Positions 46,343 to 55,844 of a stretch of 64,000 bases of DNA are shown here, in pieces. The stretch comes from Balneolaceae bacterium UBA2956 (GTDB taxonomy: Bacteria; Bacteroidota; Rhodothermia; Balneolales; Balneolaceae): NCBI GenBank assembly GCA_002348545.1, contig DEBM01000013.1, forward strand, positions 37,927 through 101,926. The letters run 5' to 3'. Position numbers and translations under genes: made by a program. Position 1 is the stretch's first letter; every line of letters starts with the position of its first letter. The notes beneath the pieces were generated by a model that saw only the letters and a list, made by a program, of their open reading frames with translations, was not told the origin of the DNA and did no database searches.

Positions 46343-49300
46343 TCACCTTAACTTTTGTCCCGGAGTGTACGGTGCTCCTGCTTGCTGTACCTGGGTTTCA
46401 TACTTCTCTAATTCAGACCAAAAATCCTGCAGCGATATTTTAAATTGCTCAAATCCTTGTCTTGCCAAAATCACATTTGTATGGTGCGTTTGGGTCGGAG
46501 GTAAGCTCGTTTCAGAAAGTCCATACAGTACCTGATTCAAACGGCCTATTATAGCGGGTTCAACCGAAATATCTTTTGAACGGCGTATCCGGTCACCATA
46601 GAGCTGAGTGATGAGTTCCGCTTGCTGGCGTGTGAGTGCAGCTAATTGTTCGAAAAGCTCCGGGGCTAGGGTTGATGTTTGCACCAATGCCACTTCTATG
46701 TGGCGAAGGCGGTTAGAGGCTTCACCAAGTGAACTTCCAGCACTATTCATTTCACGAGATAGGTCGTTAAGCTCTTTATGAAAAGAAAATGTTTCCTCAA
46801 AATCTCGACCTTCTAGAGCAGGTATCGGTTTAACAATAAACTCCTGCACACTTCCTTGGGTTTCCAATTTTCCATTGTTTAGTACGTACAATTCTACACT
46901 ATACATTCCTGGCGCGACTAGTGGCCCTTGTGGAGTCCCTGCCCAAGGCGGGCGAAATCCTGGTATGGATAAACTGATGGGATCTGGTGCCGGAAAGCGC
47001 AGATCCCAGGTCGTCCGATGAAAACCACGGCTTTGTTCGCCTTCTAACCATCGAACTGGTTCCCCTGAGGCATCTTTAATAAGTAACAATGTTTTTGGCG
47101 TATCCTCGAGTGCATCGGCCTGGAGTGTTTCCCACCCAGGAAAAGGAATATCTTTACCCTCCGCTTCTAATACTTTTACTTCAGATTGTCGCTGCTGAGC
47201 TGGCGTTTTAGGCAGGTCAGATAGGTAATAACTAATGGTCGCTCCATAGGGTGGATTGGGTGCACGGTACGCTGCAGAACCTTGAGAAGGCATTCCACTA
47301 GCTTGGAGTGGTGTTTGTTCGATATACCACCAAGCATCACGAACAGGAAAAATAGTATGGCTTTGATTCTCTGCCAAATCGGATATATACCGAAGTGGAG
47401 AATAATCGTCCAATATGTATATTCCTCGACCAAAGGTTCCCCCGATTAAATCATGATCGCGCTCATGTAATTCAATATCACGATAAGATATGGTTGGAGC
47501 AGAAGCATTAAGCTTGATCCAATTTTCTCCAGCATTATATGAGAAATACATTCCATTCTCAGCGCCAATAAACAGCAAATCTGACCGTACTGGATCTTGC
47601 TTAATGGACCATACAATTACCCCCTTAGGAAGATCTCCAGCAATATTTTTCCATGATCTACCCCCATTAGTGCTCCTAAATATATAAGGTGTATAATCTC
47701 CTTCTTTATGCGCATCAGCTGCTACAAATACGGTTCGGTTGTCATATGAGGAAGCTTCAATATCATTAATGAATGACATGGGTGGCATACCTGGGAGCTC
47801 GGCCGCCTGAGTCCAGCTTTGCCCATCATCCTCACTGGCATGTATAATACCGTCGTCTGATCCGGTATAAAGTATCCCCGACTGTACCGGTGATTCAGCT
47901 ATTGCCGTCAGAGTGGCAAATTTAGACATCGCCCCATTGTCATACAACGCACCAATTCCTGGCACTCGATCCTGCATAGGAAGTTCAAACGGATTGGTAT
48001 TAGTGGTTAAATCTCCACTGATGGGCGTCCAAGAGTCTCCACGATTCACGCTTTTCCACACTCGCTGGGAACCAAAATAGAGTGTTTTATTGTCATGAGG
48101 ACTTATAATAATAGGCGCATCCCAATTAAATCGTTCAGCTGGATCACCCGGCGAAGGCTGAGGCTGGATATCCATTAATTCCTCAGTTCTTCGATCCAAA
48201 CGATACAACACCCCTTGCTGGATTTCCATATATACAATATTTGGATCAGTAGGATCGAAAGCCACTTCATACCCATCGGCCCCTAGTGGTACATACCAAT
48301 CTTGGTTCCGAATGCCCTCTCCGTTCAAGGTGCGCGAAGGCCCAATTAGGGTTCCTAAATCCTGCGCTCCAGCCGCTACATTGTAAAAAGGCTCTGCTTT
48401 ATCTACTCCAATTTTATAAAATTGGGCTATGGGTAAATTAGACAAAAATCTCCAGGTTTTCCCCTCATCAAAAGACTCATACAATCCACCGTCCGAACCC
48501 GCTAGCATATGCTCATGATTTGTAGGATCTATCCATAAGGCATGATTATCACTATGCTTAGATCGACCCGTTTCTAGATAGTTGAAGGTTGCTCCGCCAT
48601 CTCGAGTCACCTGATAAAATACATCCATTTGAAACACCACGTCTGCATTAGTTAGAGAGGCTTCAATCTCCTGATAATAATGCGGCCCCGTACCCCCCGA
48701 GGTATAGTTATTACGCTTTTCCCAACTTTCTCCTTTATCTGTTGAACGGTAAAATCCCTTATTTGCTGGATCTGATTCTATTGTTGCATATACCAAATTA
48801 GGATCTGCTGGGGTTACTGCTAAGCCAATTTTTCCCATAACCGCTTTTGGTAATCCACTACTTAGCTTCGTCCATGTGCGCCCATTATCTATTGACTTAT
48901 GAATTCCAGAACCTGGCCCACCAGCTAAAAAAGCCCAGGTTTTACGACGACGCTCATAAGTTGCTGCATATATTACCGCCGAATTTAATGGATCAAACTC
49001 CAAATCAGTTGCACCAGTTTTCTGGTCAATATCGAGTACCTGCACCCAATTTTCACCACCATCCGTCGTCCTAAAAACACCTCTAACGCCACCAGATGAC
49101 CACAAAGGACCCTCCGCTGCAATCAAAACCACATCACTATCGTTAGGATCAATCAAAATTCGGCTAATATGATCCGATCCATCCAGTCCCATTTTCTTCC
49201 AACTTTTCCCAGCATCCACGCTTTTATACACCCCATCACCCCAAGCCACATGACGACCACTCACATTCTCACCGGTACCTACCCAAATTACCTTCGAGTT

Positions 49301-49654
49301 ATTAGGATCAATCTCAATGGTTCCAATCGAATAGGACGTTTCATGTTCAAAAATAGCTTCCCAAGTTGTTCCATTATTAACCGTCTTCCATACACCTCCC
49401 GAACCTGCCGCAACATACCAGGTCGACAGATCATTAGGATCCACCTTAATATCTGAAATTCGTCCCCCCATCGCCGCCGGCCCTATGCCTCTTAGCGGAA
49501 TACTACTTGCTGCTGATTCATACAGCTCTTGAATACTCCGATCCCCGCTGGTCGATATAGACTGAGCCAAAGCTGAAAATGAGACAGAAGTAGTGAATAA
49601 AAGGCTTAGGCTAAAAAGAAGATGATTTTTTAGAATAGATATAAGATTTGACAT
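46343..49654 (-). CDS. Secreted sortilin/VPS10-type beta-propeller protein (BNR repeats)
   Basis: A 1103-residue exported protein with signal peptide (residues 1-31, ending SALAQS). Residues 50-750 contain repeated blades with the BNR/Asp-box pattern SxDxGxTW: STDKGESWEK, TTDGGENWVQV, SIDNGRTWTKL, SRDGGATF-like and SEDDGQSWTQA, as in Sortilin_N/VPS10 and photosystem-stability/assembly-like propellers. Residues from about 780 form an Ig-like segment (VEGEQSRGFHRTTWDLRFPAP) and a C-terminal coiled helix. Many Bacteroidota carry such proteins as glycosyl hydrolase-named genes, though no catalytic site is proven. No sorting domain is visible, so it is periplasmic or secreted otherwise. Convergent with the lipoprotein operon, 28 bases apart. 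Confidence 0.85.
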   Translation of the reverse strand: MSNLISILKNHLLFSLSLLFTTSVSFSALAQSISTSGDRSIQELYESAASSIPLRGIGPAAMGGRISDIKVDPNDLSTWYVAAGSGGVWKTVNNGTTWEAIFEHETSYSIGTIEIDPNNSKVIWVGTGENVSGRHVAWGDGVYKSVDAGKSWKKMGLDGSDHISRILIDPNDSDVVLIAAEGPLWSSGGVRGVFRTTDGGENWVQVLDIDQKTGATDLEFDPLNSAVIYAATYERRRKTWAFLAGGPGSGIHKSIDNGRTWTKLSSGLPKAVMGKIGLAVTPADPNLVYATIESDPANKGFYRSTDKGESWEKRNNYTSGGTGPHYYQEIEASLTNADVVFQMDVFYQVTRDGGATFNYLETGRSKHSDNHALWIDPTNHEHMLAGSDGGLYESFDEGKTWRFLSNLPIAQFYKIGVDKAEPFYNVAAGAQDLGTLIGPSRTLNGEGIRNQDWYVPLGADGYEVAFDPTDPNIVYMEIQQGVLYRLDRRTEELMDIQPQPSPGDPAERFNWDAPIIISPHDNKTLYFGSQRVWKSVNRGDSWTPISGDLTTNTNPFELPMQDRVPGIGALYDNGAMSKFATLTAIAESPVQSGILYTGSDDGIIHASEDDGQSWTQAAELPGMPPMSFINDIEASSYDNRTVFVAADAHKEGDYTPYIFRSTNGGRSWKNIAGDLPKGVIVWSIKQDPVRSDLLFIGAENGMYFSYNAGENWIKLNASAPTISYRDIELHERDHDLIGGTFGRGIYILDDYSPLRYISDLAENQSHTIFPVRDAWWYIEQTPLQASGMPSQGSAAYRAPNPPYGATISYYLSDLPKTPAQQRQSEVKVLEAEGKDIPFPGWETLQADALEDTPKTLLLIKDASGEPVRWLEGEQSRGFHRTTWDLRFPAPDPISLSIPGFRPPWAGTPQGPLVAPGMYSVELYVLNNGKLETQGSVQEFIVKPIPALEGRDFEETFSFHKELNDLSREMNSAGSSLGEASNRLRHIEVALVQTSTLAPELFEQLAALTRQQAELITQLYGDRIRRSKDISVEPAIIGRLNQVLYGLSETSLPPTQTHHTNVILARQGFEQFKISLQDFWSELEKYETQVQQAGAPYTPGQKLR

Positions 49655-49904
49655 AAAATTAACTAATGGATTAATGGATTATATGCGATAGTATACTATC
49701 ATGTATGAAGCTTTTCTTCAAGTCGCGAAGTAAATAAGTGATTTGATTATTTTTGCTTAAAGATCCACGGGTGTTAGAGATGAAATAGCTATTAAATAGT
49801 AAAGGGCACACCAAATAATAACATAAATGATGGTTTGAACTCAATAGCATAAACATCTAATTTATGATAAAGTAAATTATTTTCTCAGTAATTATCCTAA
49901 CCGT

Positions 49905-50276
49905 ATGATTCGGCCAAAAACTGGATTACTCTTTTTTTCTTGTATAATCGCCTTTTGTGGGTGTATTACCACTGAATACCTACCATATGACCACCTTTCG
50001 AGAGAAAGTAAACATGAAAGTTTTCTAGTCAAGATTTATAACCAAGAACAATTAAATGAAAACGAATATGAAATTATTGGTGAATTTTCTGTGGCAGGTT
50101 GTAGCTGCGAAATAGAGAAAATACTCAAAAAAATTAAAGACAGAGTAAGAGATGAGGGGGGCGAAGGTATTATTGATCTTAGTCTACTTGGTGGAGTAGG
50201 CGGTAGAATAAGCGCTGACAATTATCTTATCACAGGGAAGGCTATCATATTTGTCAAAAACAAAGTTCTGCATTGA
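49905..50276 (+). CDS. Small lipoprotein of unknown function
   Basis: A 123-residue protein with a lipoprotein signal (residues 1-20, lipobox AFCGC). The mature part has an alpha/beta pattern, YEIIGEFSVAGCSCEIEKILKK then DEGGEGIIDLSLL, which recalls small RcsF/YbjQ-like envelope domains in which a strand is followed by a helix and a GAD/GGEGII turn. A CSC pair could form a disulfide or bind metal. No family is assigned. It stands alone, flanked by 250 bases of AT-rich DNA on the left and about 290 on the right. Confidence 0.68.
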   Translation: MIRPKTGLLFFSCIIAFCGCITTEYLPYDHLSRESKHESFLVKIYNQEQLNENEYEIIGEFSVAGCSCEIEKILKKIKDRVRDEGGEGIIDLSLLGGVGGRISADNYLITGKAIIFVKNKVLH

Positions 50277-50526
50277 TAGATTTTTTATCCGATTTCACTA
50301 ATACAATAGCTCTGTTTTACCATTCTACTTTGTGAATACTTAATTATTAAAAAGAATGATATTATTTATTTACTTTTGGGGTATTTTTTTATGTAGTTGG
50401 ATCCTACATTGAGAGAATGATGACATCTAGTTATGCTAAGGGATAATCTAATTACCGGACATCATGGATGCACTAACAAGTGTATCGGCAAAATTATCTC
50501 TATTGCTCTCATTTCATGCAAACAAA

Positions 50527-50565
50527 AAACCCTGAAAATCAATAGCTTACTGAAAAACAGGGTTT
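50527..50565 (-). terminator. Intrinsic terminator after tRNA-Phe
   Basis: On the minus strand an AAACCCTG/CAGGGTTT stem (arms 50558-50565 and 50527-50534) with a 23-base loop is followed by TTTTTTGTTT, five bases past the tRNA 3' end. Position and T-tract fit termination of the tRNA transcript. Confidence 0.6.
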
Positions 50566-50569
50566 ACAT

Positions 50570-50645
<76 letters not shown>

Positions 50646-50699
50646 TACCTAAAGGATGAAAAATATACACCCTTTAAATTGGAGAAACAATATACAACT

Positions 50700-52403
50700 C
50701 TAAGATTCCTTGATATCGCTCAAATGAATCTGTACAGAGGTGTTTCCATTCCAGGTATTTTCTTCCAGCTCATATGCGATATTAAATGATTTCTTATCGC
50801 GTACAATGGGCATTAAATCATGCATGTTAAACCCAATCGCGTCAAATATAGGAGAGCCTTCTTGCTTTAATCGAAGCTTTAGATGTCCATTTCCAACTAT
50901 AGTAGGAACTCCAACTGTGCTTAGCCCCTTACTAGTAAATAAAGGTTTGGTATTGTCCGGCCCAAATGGTTGAAACTGATGCAACAATTTCCAGAACTTA
51001 CCATCAATCTCTGACAGATTTATTTCCGCATCGACCAGTAATTCAGCCTCAAAGGAACTTCCCGATAACTCTTCCACTGCCTTACTATTCATTCGGTTTC
51101 GAAACTCTTTTAGCGCTCCATTCTTTAAGGTTAAGCCAGCGGCATATTCATGTCCACCAAATTGTTCTAATAGATCTTCGCATTCTAAAATTGCTTTATA
51201 GATGTTAAATCCACGAATGCTTCTAGCTGAACCTTTAATCTTTCCATCAACTTCACTTAGCATAATAGTCGGTCTGTGGTACAAATCCACCAAACGAGAA
51301 GCAACAATACCAATAACACCTAAATGCCAATCAGGATTAAACAGTACAAGCGCCGAGATCCGATCCATATTCAATTGCTCTTCAATCTGTTCTACTGCCT
51401 CATTCATTGTAGTAGTGTCGGTGTTGCGGCGTCTTTCATTAATGGATTCCAACTCACTAGCCATTAATTTAGCCTCGGGTTTATCTTTTGCAATCAGTAA
51501 CTTTACAGCGGTGGAAGCATCCCCCATCCGGCCCGCCGCATTAATTCGTGGACCGATAGAAAACACAATTTTTTTAGTATCTAATTCAGCTTGTGGCAGC
51601 CGAATAAGGTCCATCAATGCCTGAATTCCCACTCTTGGATTAGATCTGAGTCGCTCCAAACCAGCCCACATTAAAATTCGATTTTCATCAATAATGGGTA
51701 CGATATCTGATGCAATAGATATAGCCAATAAATCCAAATAGTCATAGGCTATCTTCGCAGGAAGCCCTAGCCGGGCTAGGGTAGCCTGAATTAATTTAAA
51801 ACCTACACCCGCCCCAGATAATCCGTCAAAGGGGTAGGAGCAGTCTTCCCGTTTTGGATCCAATACTGCATAAGCATTAGGCAACGTTGCTCCTACAGTA
51901 TGATGGTCACAAATAATTAGATCCATACCAAGGGCTTTGATTTCATCGGCTTCTTTGATGGCGGTAATTCCACAATCAACCGATACGATAACCTGTGCAC
52001 CCATGTCGTATGCATACTGTACTCCCTCGGGGTTAATTCCATATCCTTCTTTAAATCGATGTGGAATATAATAGTCAACCACCACCCCAAATTCTTTCAA
52101 GAAGTTATAGACAATAGCTGTAGCGGTGGTTCCATCTACATCATAATCTCCATATACCAATACTTTTTCATTGGAACGAATAGCTAAAGAAAGACGCTCG
52201 GATGCTCGGTCCATATCTTTCATTAGAAAGGGATCATACAGTTCGTTTAGGGATGGTCTGAAAAATTGTTTTGCTCCTTCAAAGCTTGAGATACCGCGTA
52301 TTGCCAATAGTCGAGCTATAGACTCCGGAACATTCAGCATTTCCATTAAGTTGGATACAGCTTCCTTCTGCTCCAACTGTGTAATTACCCAGCGGAATGA
52401 CAT
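50700..52403 (-). CDS. recJ: Single-stranded-DNA-specific exonuclease RecJ
   Basis: 5'-3' exonuclease on single-stranded DNA used in recombination and mismatch repair. The 567-residue length is normal. DHH phosphoesterase motifs: VYGDYDVDGTTATA near residue 87, SVDCGITA, ICDHHTVG near 166, LDPKRED and GAGVGFKL; the DHHA1 domain carries GRMGDAST and the later FGGHEYAAGLTL, followed by the OB fold (PTIVGNGHLKLRL). It is read toward the tRNA-Phe gene and is divergent from the amino-acid dehydrogenase gene. Confidence 0.96.
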   Translation of the reverse strand: MSFRWVITQLEQKEAVSNLMEMLNVPESIARLLAIRGISSFEGAKQFFRPSLNELYDPFLMKDMDRASERLSLAIRSNEKVLVYGDYDVDGTTATAIVYNFLKEFGVVVDYYIPHRFKEGYGINPEGVQYAYDMGAQVIVSVDCGITAIKEADEIKALGMDLIICDHHTVGATLPNAYAVLDPKREDCSYPFDGLSGAGVGFKLIQATLARLGLPAKIAYDYLDLLAISIASDIVPIIDENRILMWAGLERLRSNPRVGIQALMDLIRLPQAELDTKKIVFSIGPRINAAGRMGDASTAVKLLIAKDKPEAKLMASELESINERRRNTDTTTMNEAVEQIEEQLNMDRISALVLFNPDWHLGVIGIVASRLVDLYHRPTIMLSEVDGKIKGSARSIRGFNIYKAILECEDLLEQFGGHEYAAGLTLKNGALKEFRNRMNSKAVEELSGSSFEAELLVDAEINLSEIDGKFWKLLHQFQPFGPDNTKPLFTSKGLSTVGVPTIVGNGHLKLRLKQEGSPIFDAIGFNMHDLMPIVRDKKSFNIAYELEENTWNGNTSVQIHLSDIKES

Positions 52404-52580
52404 AGTTGTGGTTACCTTTATTTCTATTTTTATACATAAAAGTCACATTAGCTTTTATGCCAATTTGACCTATTCAATTTATATTAAATGAATTATACTT
52501 TATTCCACATTTAGATACTAAGTAAACATTAAGGCTTTTTGGTATATTTATAAAAATAACACCATCCAATACTATCCTTT

Positions 52581-53690
52581 ATGAGCGACGCTTCTACATT
52601 GTTCGGAAAGGCAACCGAAATTTCTTCAGGGCTTTTTTATACTCCTGTGCACACAGCAGCTACGGCATCACATGAGCAAGTTGTTTATTTCAAGGATGAA
52701 AAAACAGGACTGCAAACTATTATAGCCATTCATGATACGACTTTTGGCCCTTCTTTAGGTGGAACCAGAATGTGGCCATATCCTAATCTTGAAACCGCAT
52801 TGGATGATGTACTCCGGCTTTCGAAAGGCATGACGTACAAGGCAGCGATCTCCAAACTTGAGCAAGGTGGAGGAAAGGCGGTAATTATAGGGGATTCAAG
52901 AACCGAAAAGTCCAAGGAGCTCTTTTGGGCTTTTGGACGATGTGTAGATTTCTTGAGTGGGCAATATATTACCGCTGAGGATGTAGGGATGAACGAAGAG
53001 AATATGGTATGGGTGCATGAAGAAACCTCTCATGTCACCGGCTTACCAAAGCATTTGGGCGGTAGTGGTGATCCCTCCCCTTTCACAGCGCTTGGAGTCT
53101 ATATGAGTATGAAGGCTTCCATGAAATACGCTACGGGTAAAAGTAGTCTAGAAGGAAAAAAAATCGCAATACAAGGAGCCGGTCATGTTGCATCCTATTT
53201 AGCCAAGCATCTTCAAAAGGAAGGGGCTGAACTCTTTATTTCTGACATTTATTCCGAAAAAGCCGAGCATTTGGCTGCAAAAGTGGGAGGAAAAATTATT
53301 GCACCGGAACATCTCCTTTCCCTCCAGGTTGACGTATTAAGTCCCTGCGCACTAGGTGGGGTTATCAATGACCAAACAATTAATAGTTTAGCCTGTGACT
53401 TTATAGTAGGTGGAGCTAATAACATTCTCATGGAAGAAATACACGCTCAGCAATTGAAAGATAAATCCATCCTCTATGCTCCCGATTACGTTGTAAATGC
53501 AGGGGGCATCATTAATATTTCAAACGAAATAGGTGGTTACAATCATGAAAGAGCAGAGACGCAAACCCGCGGAATTTATCACACCCTAATGGAGGTCTTT
53601 GAACATGCAGAAATTCACAATCTAACCCCTAATTTAGCGAGTAATCAACTTGTAGAACAGCGTTTAGCAAACGCTAAAAAAGAATCATGA
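52581..53690 (+). CDS. Leucine/Glu-type amino acid dehydrogenase
   Basis: NAD-dependent oxidative deaminase of the Glu/Leu/Phe/Val dehydrogenase family. The 369-residue length is like leucine or valine dehydrogenase, well short of glutamate dehydrogenase. The glycine-rich substrate loop GPSLGGTRMWPY is followed by catalytic Lys99 in GGGKAVIIGD, AEDVGMNEENM, the NAD Rossmann motif IQGAGHVASYLAKHL, and VNAGGIINISNE near the C-terminus. It probably initiates branched-chain amino acid catabolism. It overlaps hslO by four bases (ATGA), so the two are coupled although their roles differ. Leu versus Val preference is not decidable. Confidence 0.92.
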   Translation: MSDASTLFGKATEISSGLFYTPVHTAATASHEQVVYFKDEKTGLQTIIAIHDTTFGPSLGGTRMWPYPNLETALDDVLRLSKGMTYKAAISKLEQGGGKAVIIGDSRTEKSKELFWAFGRCVDFLSGQYITAEDVGMNEENMVWVHEETSHVTGLPKHLGGSGDPSPFTALGVYMSMKASMKYATGKSSLEGKKIAIQGAGHVASYLAKHLQKEGAELFISDIYSEKAEHLAAKVGGKIIAPEHLLSLQVDVLSPCALGGVINDQTINSLACDFIVGGANNILMEEIHAQQLKDKSILYAPDYVVNAGGIINISNEIGGYNHERAETQTRGIYHTLMEVFEHAEIHNLTPNLASNQLVEQRLANAKKES

Positions 53691-54595
53691 GTACTACTAA
53701 AGAAAATTTTTTGTTCAAAGACCGATTAGTTAAAGGAGTAACCAAAGACGGTCATTTCAAACTCTCCGTAGTCAAAACGACAGCGGTGGTCAATGAGGCT
53801 AGGGCTAGGCATGGATTATCCCTTTTGGCCACCGTAATTCTGGGTAAAACACTTACCGCTGCCGCTTTATTAGCCTCTGAATTAAAAAATGAAGAACGTA
53901 TCCAAATTCGACTCGATGGCAACGGTCCACTACAATATGTGATTGCAGAAGCTAATAGTTTAGGAGAAGTTCGGGGTTATGTGGGAAAACCAAAGGCCGA
54001 ATTAGCCTATGATGACCCGAATGTTTTATTGTCTGATGGTATTGGGTTAGGCGTACTCAGCCTAACCAAAGTACTCTATAACGAGGCAGAACCGAGAACC
54101 AGCTCTATAGAATTGGTTGCAGGTGATGTAACCCGCGACATTGCCCACTATTTAGTACAATCCGAGCAAATACCTTCTGCGGTCATACTTGATGTTGGAA
54201 TTACGGAAGACGGCTCCATATCCGAAGCCGGAGGATTGCTTCTTCAACGCCTTCCGGACGCGCCAGACGGGCAAATTGATATGCTTCATGAACGTTTAGC
54301 TTCGTTTCAACCCATCGATCAATTATTTTCGGAAAAAATATACATCGATGAAATTATGCATCGATCTGTGTCACCTATTCAGGTAAAGGAACTTAGTCGA
54401 AACTCTATTGATTTCTTTTGTAGGTGCAGTCGCAAGCGATTTCTAAATGCGTTGACTATGCTTAATCTTGAAGATTTAGAAGATATAAAAGACAACGATC
54501 AGGAAATCGTTTGTCACTTTTGTAATAACAAACAATACATCTCTGCTCAAGAAATCCGAGGATTGATAATAAAAGCCAAAGCGCATCGAAATTAA
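53687..54595 (+). CDS. hslO: Redox-regulated holdase chaperone Hsp33
   Basis: Cytoplasmic chaperone switched on by oxidation. The 302-residue protein has the N-terminal core (RARHGLSLLATVILGKTLTA, QIRLDGNGPLQYV) and the C-terminal zinc switch with Cys245-x-Cys247 in FFCRCS and Cys276-x-x-Cys279 in VCHFCN. The start ATG overlaps the dehydrogenase stop. Its stop codon is shared with that of the convergent Fe-S gene through a TTAA at 54592-54595. Redox regulation is known for the family. Confidence 0.94.
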   Translation: MSTTKENFLFKDRLVKGVTKDGHFKLSVVKTTAVVNEARARHGLSLLATVILGKTLTAAALLASELKNEERIQIRLDGNGPLQYVIAEANSLGEVRGYVGKPKAELAYDDPNVLLSDGIGLGVLSLTKVLYNEAEPRTSSIELVAGDVTRDIAHYLVQSEQIPSAVILDVGITEDGSISEAGGLLLQRLPDAPDGQIDMLHERLASFQPIDQLFSEKIYIDEIMHRSVSPIQVKELSRNSIDFFCRCSRKRFLNALTMLNLEDLEDIKDNDQEIVCHFCNNKQYISAQEIRGLIIKAKAHRN

Positions 54596-55128
54596 ACAGC
54601 AAAGCTTTCGCCGCATCCGCAGTTATCGGTAGCATTGGGATTATCGAATACAAACCCGCGTGCGTCTAGCCCGTCAGGATAGTCAATGCTGATCCCTTCT
54701 AAATAAATTAGGTGTTCTTTTTTTACAATAATCTCTACTCCAAAACTAACGTATATTCGATCATCGTCAGCAATGTGATCTAAGCCTAATTTATAACTAA
54801 GACCTGAACAGCCACCCCCCTCAACCGCAACACGCAAGTATAGTCCGGGTTCCAAGCTTTCCTGCTCCACAATTTTCTGTACTTGCCGAGCCGCTCGTTC
54901 GGTAAGCACAATGGGTCTCTCAATTTCTAAATCTAAATTTTCGACATTTTGTAGGCCCTCATCTATATGGGTTTGACCTACTGAAGAATCCTGAGAAATA
55001 TTATCTTCATCCAAATCAATTAACGAAGCAATTACTTCGTCCAATGAATCTTGTAACAATTCATTCGCGTCCAGTTTCTCTTCGCTGCTGCGCATAGATT
55101 TTTTGATTATATTTTTCTTTTGGCCCAT
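54592..55128 (-). CDS. A-type Fe-S cluster carrier (IscA/ErpA-like) with acidic N-terminal extension
   Basis: Fe-S cluster carrier of the HesB/IscA family. The conserved domain occupies residues 71-178 with the three cluster cysteines: Cys107 in EGGGCSGLSYKL, and Cys170 and Cys172 in DNCGCGES. Residues 1-70 are an unusual acidic extension (for example LDANELLQDSLDEVIASLIDLDEDNI) with no Met nearer the domain, so it belongs to the protein. Normal A-type proteins are about 110 residues. It ends a seven-gene run with lipA, whose product needs Fe-S clusters. Start ATG 55128 lies 11 bases after the AlbA-domain gene. Confidence 0.88.
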   Translation of the reverse strand: MGQKKNIIKKSMRSSEEKLDANELLQDSLDEVIASLIDLDEDNISQDSSVGQTHIDEGLQNVENLDLEIERPIVLTERAARQVQKIVEQESLEPGLYLRVAVEGGGCSGLSYKLGLDHIADDDRIYVSFGVEIIVKKEHLIYLEGISIDYPDGLDARGFVFDNPNATDNCGCGESFAV

Positions 55129-55139
55129 ACCTTCTAAAA

Positions 55140-55844
55140 TTACACAGATTTTACAGAAAATGTGTAGTGTGCTTTACCGTCTTTTTCATAAAGGTCCAAT
55201 ACCCCCGCACTTACTAAATTCACCAATATTTTGGCTGCCCTGTAGCTATTGATATGTGCAATATTAGAAAAATCTGATACTGTAATAACACTGTATTCTT
55301 TTAAATAACGGAATAAAATTTGCTCTTTTTCACCATACTCAAAGGTAATTCCTTGGGTAGCCCCATTTTGCTTTAAAACCTGAATATATTCATTACTTGC
55401 CTCAACGCTAGCATCATCTACCCGAATATATACCTTCCGTATTTTACTAGATTTACTAGCTTTAACCTGTACTGGTTTTACTGGAGATTCAGGTACATTT
55501 ACAATAAGAATATCCCGTTGCCCAATCTGAAAGAGTTCGAAGGTAATATTTACAGGTGGAACACATTCTTGCTCTGCTGCTTGTTTCAGCCAAAACTCCT
55601 CTTCCAAATAAGTCTCTAAACCGATCAACTCTCCCTTATCTCCCACTCCAACTAGTATGATTCCTCCTTCGGTATTAGCGAAAGCGGCAATTTCGCGTGC
55701 CAATTTTTCAGGGGATGTTACCTTCTGCTTAAACTCCAAAATGGACGATTCCCCTCTCTGAACCAGATTGGTCAAATCGGCTTTCGACATTGAACTAAAC
55801 CTTGTTGTTCCCGAATACTTTAAGTACTGTTCGTATTCCTCCAT
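55140..55844 (-). CDS. AlbA_2 (Schlafen-type) domain protein with winged helix
   Basis: Putative DNA- or nucleotide-binding protein of about 234 residues. Residues 25-140 match the AlbA_2 domain: GESSILEFKQKV, LAREIAAFANTEGGIILVGVGDKGELIG. The C-terminal part reads as a winged helix (DFSNIAHINSYRAAKILVNL). The start is taken as ATG 55844 because it forms a TGATG junction with the gpsA stop and has AGGGGA eight bases upstream; a TTG one codon earlier is possible. It sits in the lpdA-to-ErpA run. Function is unknown; related proteins are often called transcriptional regulators without proof. Confidence 0.82.
   Translation of the reverse strand: MEEYEQYLKYSGTTRFSSMSKADLTNLVQRGESSILEFKQKVTSPEKLAREIAAFANTEGGIILVGVGDKGELIGLETYLEEEFWLKQAAEQECVPPVNITFELFQIGQRDILIVNVPESPVKPVQVKASKSSKIRKVYIRVDDASVEASNEYIQVLKQNGATQGITFEYGEKEQILFRYLKEYSVITVSDFSNIAHINSYRAAKILVNLVSAGVLDLYEKDGKAHYTFSVKSV

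Noticed and set aside
51202..51624. 140-codon open frame on the plus strand opposite recJ
   Set aside because: Antisense to conserved RecJ coding sequence, no recognisable domain and no start context.
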